Below, piece after piece: positions 62,427 through 64,000 of a DNA stretch of 64,000 bases. Below the pieces are notes generated by a model. That model was not told the origin of the DNA. It saw only the letters and a list, made by a program, of their open reading frames with translations, and did not search any database. This DNA is from Actinoallomurus liliacearum (lineage in GTDB: Bacteria; Actinomycetota; Actinomycetes; Streptosporangiales; Streptosporangiaceae). The first letter of the stretch is position 1, and each line of letters begins with the position of its first letter. Both the position numbers and the translations under genes were made by a program. The stretch covers positions 62,001-126,000 of the forward strand of contig NZ_BAABHJ010000016.1 in the NCBI RefSeq assembly GCF_039542035.1, given 5' to 3'.

Positions 62427-62478
62427 GGGACCGCGCCGCTCACTGTGACCGGCCCCATCAGCCGTGAGGAGATCGCCG

Positions 62479-62865
62479 GTGACTACACGCGATGACGCCA
62501 GTGCCCTGATCCAGCGGATGCAGGAGTGCTTCAACACCCGGCGATTCGACCAGGCCGCCGACCTGCACACGCCTGGCTTCTTCAGCCATCCGCTCGGCAC
62601 CACCGGATTTGCGGCGGGTAAGGACGCCTGGCGGATGCTCACCGCCCGGTTCCCCAGTATGCGTGTCGTCGCCCAGGACATCCTGGTCGACGGCGACAGG
62701 GCCGCCGTCCGCTCGACCGTCGAGGGGATCGAGACCCCGGACGGCGCGCAGCCCATGCTGTTCGAGATCTTCCGTTTCGACGACGGCCGGTTCGCGGAGA
62801 TGTGGGGTGCCAGCACGGGATTCCCGCCCTCGATCAGTCCTGAGGACGTGCTCGGCCGACCCTGA
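62479..62865 (+). CDS. SnoaL-like / ester cyclase-type protein (NTF2 fold)
   Basis: A 128-residue protein of the SnoaL-like NTF2 superfamily with FNTRRFDQAADLHTPGFFSH, AWRMLTARFPSMRVV, VDGDRAAVRSTVEG, and FRFDDGRFAEMWGA. Members catalyse cyclisation or act as small-molecule hydrolases. Substrate not inferable. The GTG at 62479 follows AGGAGA. Divergent from and likely repressed by the TetR protein. Confidence 0.83.
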   Translation: MTTRDDASALIQRMQECFNTRRFDQAADLHTPGFFSHPLGTTGFAAGKDAWRMLTARFPSMRVVAQDILVDGDRAAVRSTVEGIETPDGAQPMLFEIFRFDDGRFAEMWGASTGFPPSISPEDVLGRP

Positions 62866-63080
62866 GGGCTGCGCCGCCGGGGGCGTCAACGAGGTCAAGG
62901 CGGCGTGTGCCGAATGCTCGGCTAACCGGCCGTGAAAAGCGGCGAATCCCGCCTTTCCGCGCCTCCGATCCATTGGTCACCGAGCTTTTCGCGCCCGCAT
63001 TGGCTGCCATCATCGCTGAAAGCGGGGTCGGCCAAAATGTCGGCGGCGCCTCCGAAGGCGCAACACCTGATGACGACGTT

Positions 63081-63113
63081 CGGCCCCCACTCCGTTTCGA
63101 GGAGTGGGGGCCG
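63081..63113. terminator. Hairpin downstream of the repeat-protein gene
   Basis: CGGCCCCCACTCC and GGAGTGGGGGCCG form a perfect 13-bp stem with a 7-nt loop. It lies about 20 bp past the end of the minus-strand gene at 63133 and about 215 bp past the plus-strand SnoaL-like gene; it could serve either. No strong U-tract. Confidence 0.65.
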
Positions 63114-63132
63114 ACGGGGATCGGGTGAGCCG

Positions 63133-63855
63133 CTACAGGGGGTGCTTCACGGCCTCCTGGAGCGCCTCGCGGTGGCCCAGCGCGACGTCGCCGGGCCGGT
63201 TGGCGTGGTGCAGCCCACGGTAGGACAGGTACAGGGCGGGGTTGATGTTCTTGTCGCGGGCGGCGACGATGACCTCCATCGCCTCCGCGTGCGACACCCC
63301 GTTCGCACCCAGGTAGATGTAGTCGCCGGCGAGCGGCGCGTACAGTTCGGGTCCGGTCACCGCGATCACCTCAAGGGTGTTCTCGTGGCTGCCGGCGTAC
63401 TCGTGCACCCGGACGTACTGGTGCCCATCGACACCGTCCTTGAGCAGTTCGAGCGTCTTGGCGTGTGACCCGGTGGCACGGAACAGGGGGAGATAGCCCC
63501 ATCCGAGGTCGTGGTTCTCGATGACGTCCTTCACCTGGTCGTGAGTGACGCCGGTGGCGACCCGACGGATGTCGACGTACGCATTACCGGCGCCCTTGCC
63601 GAGTTCCCGTTCGAGGGTGAGGATCTCGACCGACTCCGGGTGCGTCGCCACAGTCCGCATCCGGCGGTAGCGCATGAGGTCGAAGCCGCCGTCGACGATT
63701 TCGACCACCTGCGCGGTGGTGGCGACCTTCAGAACGGCGTCGCGGTCCAGCGGCGAGACCATCCCCAGACGGACGAGCTCGCGCAGCCGCGACGACATGA
63801 TCAGGTCCTTGGGAGTCGGAACGCTCGGCGCCGGTGACGTGATGGTCTCGCTCAT
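63133..63855 (-). CDS. Protein of six degenerate 25-31 residue helical repeats, unknown
   Basis: A 240-residue soluble protein. From about residue 44 to 213 it consists of six degenerate repeats of 25-31 residues with a shared pattern A-[TGN]-x-[STH]-[HPA]-x(4)-[ED]-[VIL]-[IL]..., a Tyr about 18 residues on and Arg near the end. Examples are VATHPESVEILTLE, GVTHDQVKDVIE, GSHAKTLELLKD, GSHENTLEVIAV and GVSHAEAMEVIV. This suggests a helical solenoid, like other actinobacterial proteins with [ST]-H-x-E-x-[LM]-E repeats. AAGGGAT precedes ATG 63855. Function is unknown. Confidence 0.8.
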   Translation of the reverse strand: MSETITSPAPSVPTPKDLIMSSRLRELVRLGMVSPLDRDAVLKVATTAQVVEIVDGGFDLMRYRRMRTVATHPESVEILTLERELGKGAGNAYVDIRRVATGVTHDQVKDVIENHDLGWGYLPLFRATGSHAKTLELLKDGVDGHQYVRVHEYAGSHENTLEVIAVTGPELYAPLAGDYIYLGANGVSHAEAMEVIVAARDKNINPALYLSYRGLHHANRPGDVALGHREALQEAVKHPL

Positions 63856-64000
63856 GGCAAGATCCCTTCGTTGTCTCTCGATTGTCGGTTTGTCGGAGAT
63901 CGTCCCGGAAGTCGGGACGATCGCAACTCACCGGACGCCGAGCGACGCGCAATCCTTCTGCCGACCTCCCGCCACACGATCGACCGTGAGGGCGGTGCGT

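Overview
The window is chromosomal DNA of a high-GC actinomycete. The evidence is strong third-position G/C bias, frequent GTG/TTG starts, translational coupling through 1-4 bp overlaps, a BldD-type regulator, an actinobacterial integration host factor (mihF) upstream of gmk-rpoZ-coaBC-metK, and a PASTA Ser/Thr kinase. A thiamine/prenyl/metF neighbourhood resembles the Mycobacterium tuberculosis pknL-Rv2175c-idsA2-metF locus. The overall flavour is Streptosporangiales/Thermomonosporaceae-like, but this is an inference and not proven by the sequence. Nearly everything looks like core chromosome; I see no insertion sequence, prophage, tRNA, rRNA or CRISPR array.

Layout. 0-5.5 kb: the 5' end of a DAHP synthase gene on the minus strand, preceded by a probable Phe/Tyr attenuator, then a molybdopterin oxidoreductase, then a LytS/LytTR two-component pair coupled to a small membrane protein and a sodium/solute symporter. 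5.6-16 kb: endonuclease IV, a PASTA kinase, thiO-thiS-thiG under a TPP riboswitch, an FAD oxidoreductase, an Rv2175c-like DNA-binding protein, thiE, a polyprenyl synthetase and metF. 16-20 kb: small genes, a duplicated metF 3' end lying antisense to a GNAT gene, a WXG100-like two-gene unit, a YbaK-like deacylase and a HEPN protein. 20.4-31.5 kb: bldD, then divergently the complete pyrimidine operon pyrR-pyrB-pyrC-carA-(small membrane gene)-carB-pyrK-pyrD-pyrF, with a PyrR-binding hairpin beside the pyrR ribosome site. 31.5-32.4 kb: a gene-free GC-rich block with a 31-bp minisatellite.

32.4-47.4 kb: mihF, gmk, rpoZ, coaBC and metK (nucleotide, transcription, CoA and SAM functions), a cytochrome P450, a YjbR-like protein, an unrecognised protein with a repeated CPHP motif, a helicase-dead PriA, an MFS exporter with a divergent HxlR regulator, and def-fmt-rsmB. 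47.5-57.7 kb: an aminotransferase with a divergent LysR regulator, rpe, an MBL-fold hydrolase, and an FMN-riboswitch-controlled ribD-ribE-ribM-ribBA-ribH operon followed by hisG and a PH-domain protein; hisE, usually found between ribH and hisG, is absent. 57.7-64 kb: a NarL-type two-component system divergent from an FtsX-type ABC transporter, a TetR regulator with two operator copies facing a SnoaL-like gene, and a protein made of about six degenerate 25-31 residue repeats.

The most noteworthy non-textbook signals are the aroF attenuator with its FSFTY leader peptide, the metF 3'-end duplication antisense to the GNAT gene, the 31-bp tandem array upstream of mihF, the six-repeat protein at the right end, and the apparent frameshift at the start of the molybdopterin oxidoreductase. 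All functional calls come from reading the translated sequence and family knowledge; no database search was run.
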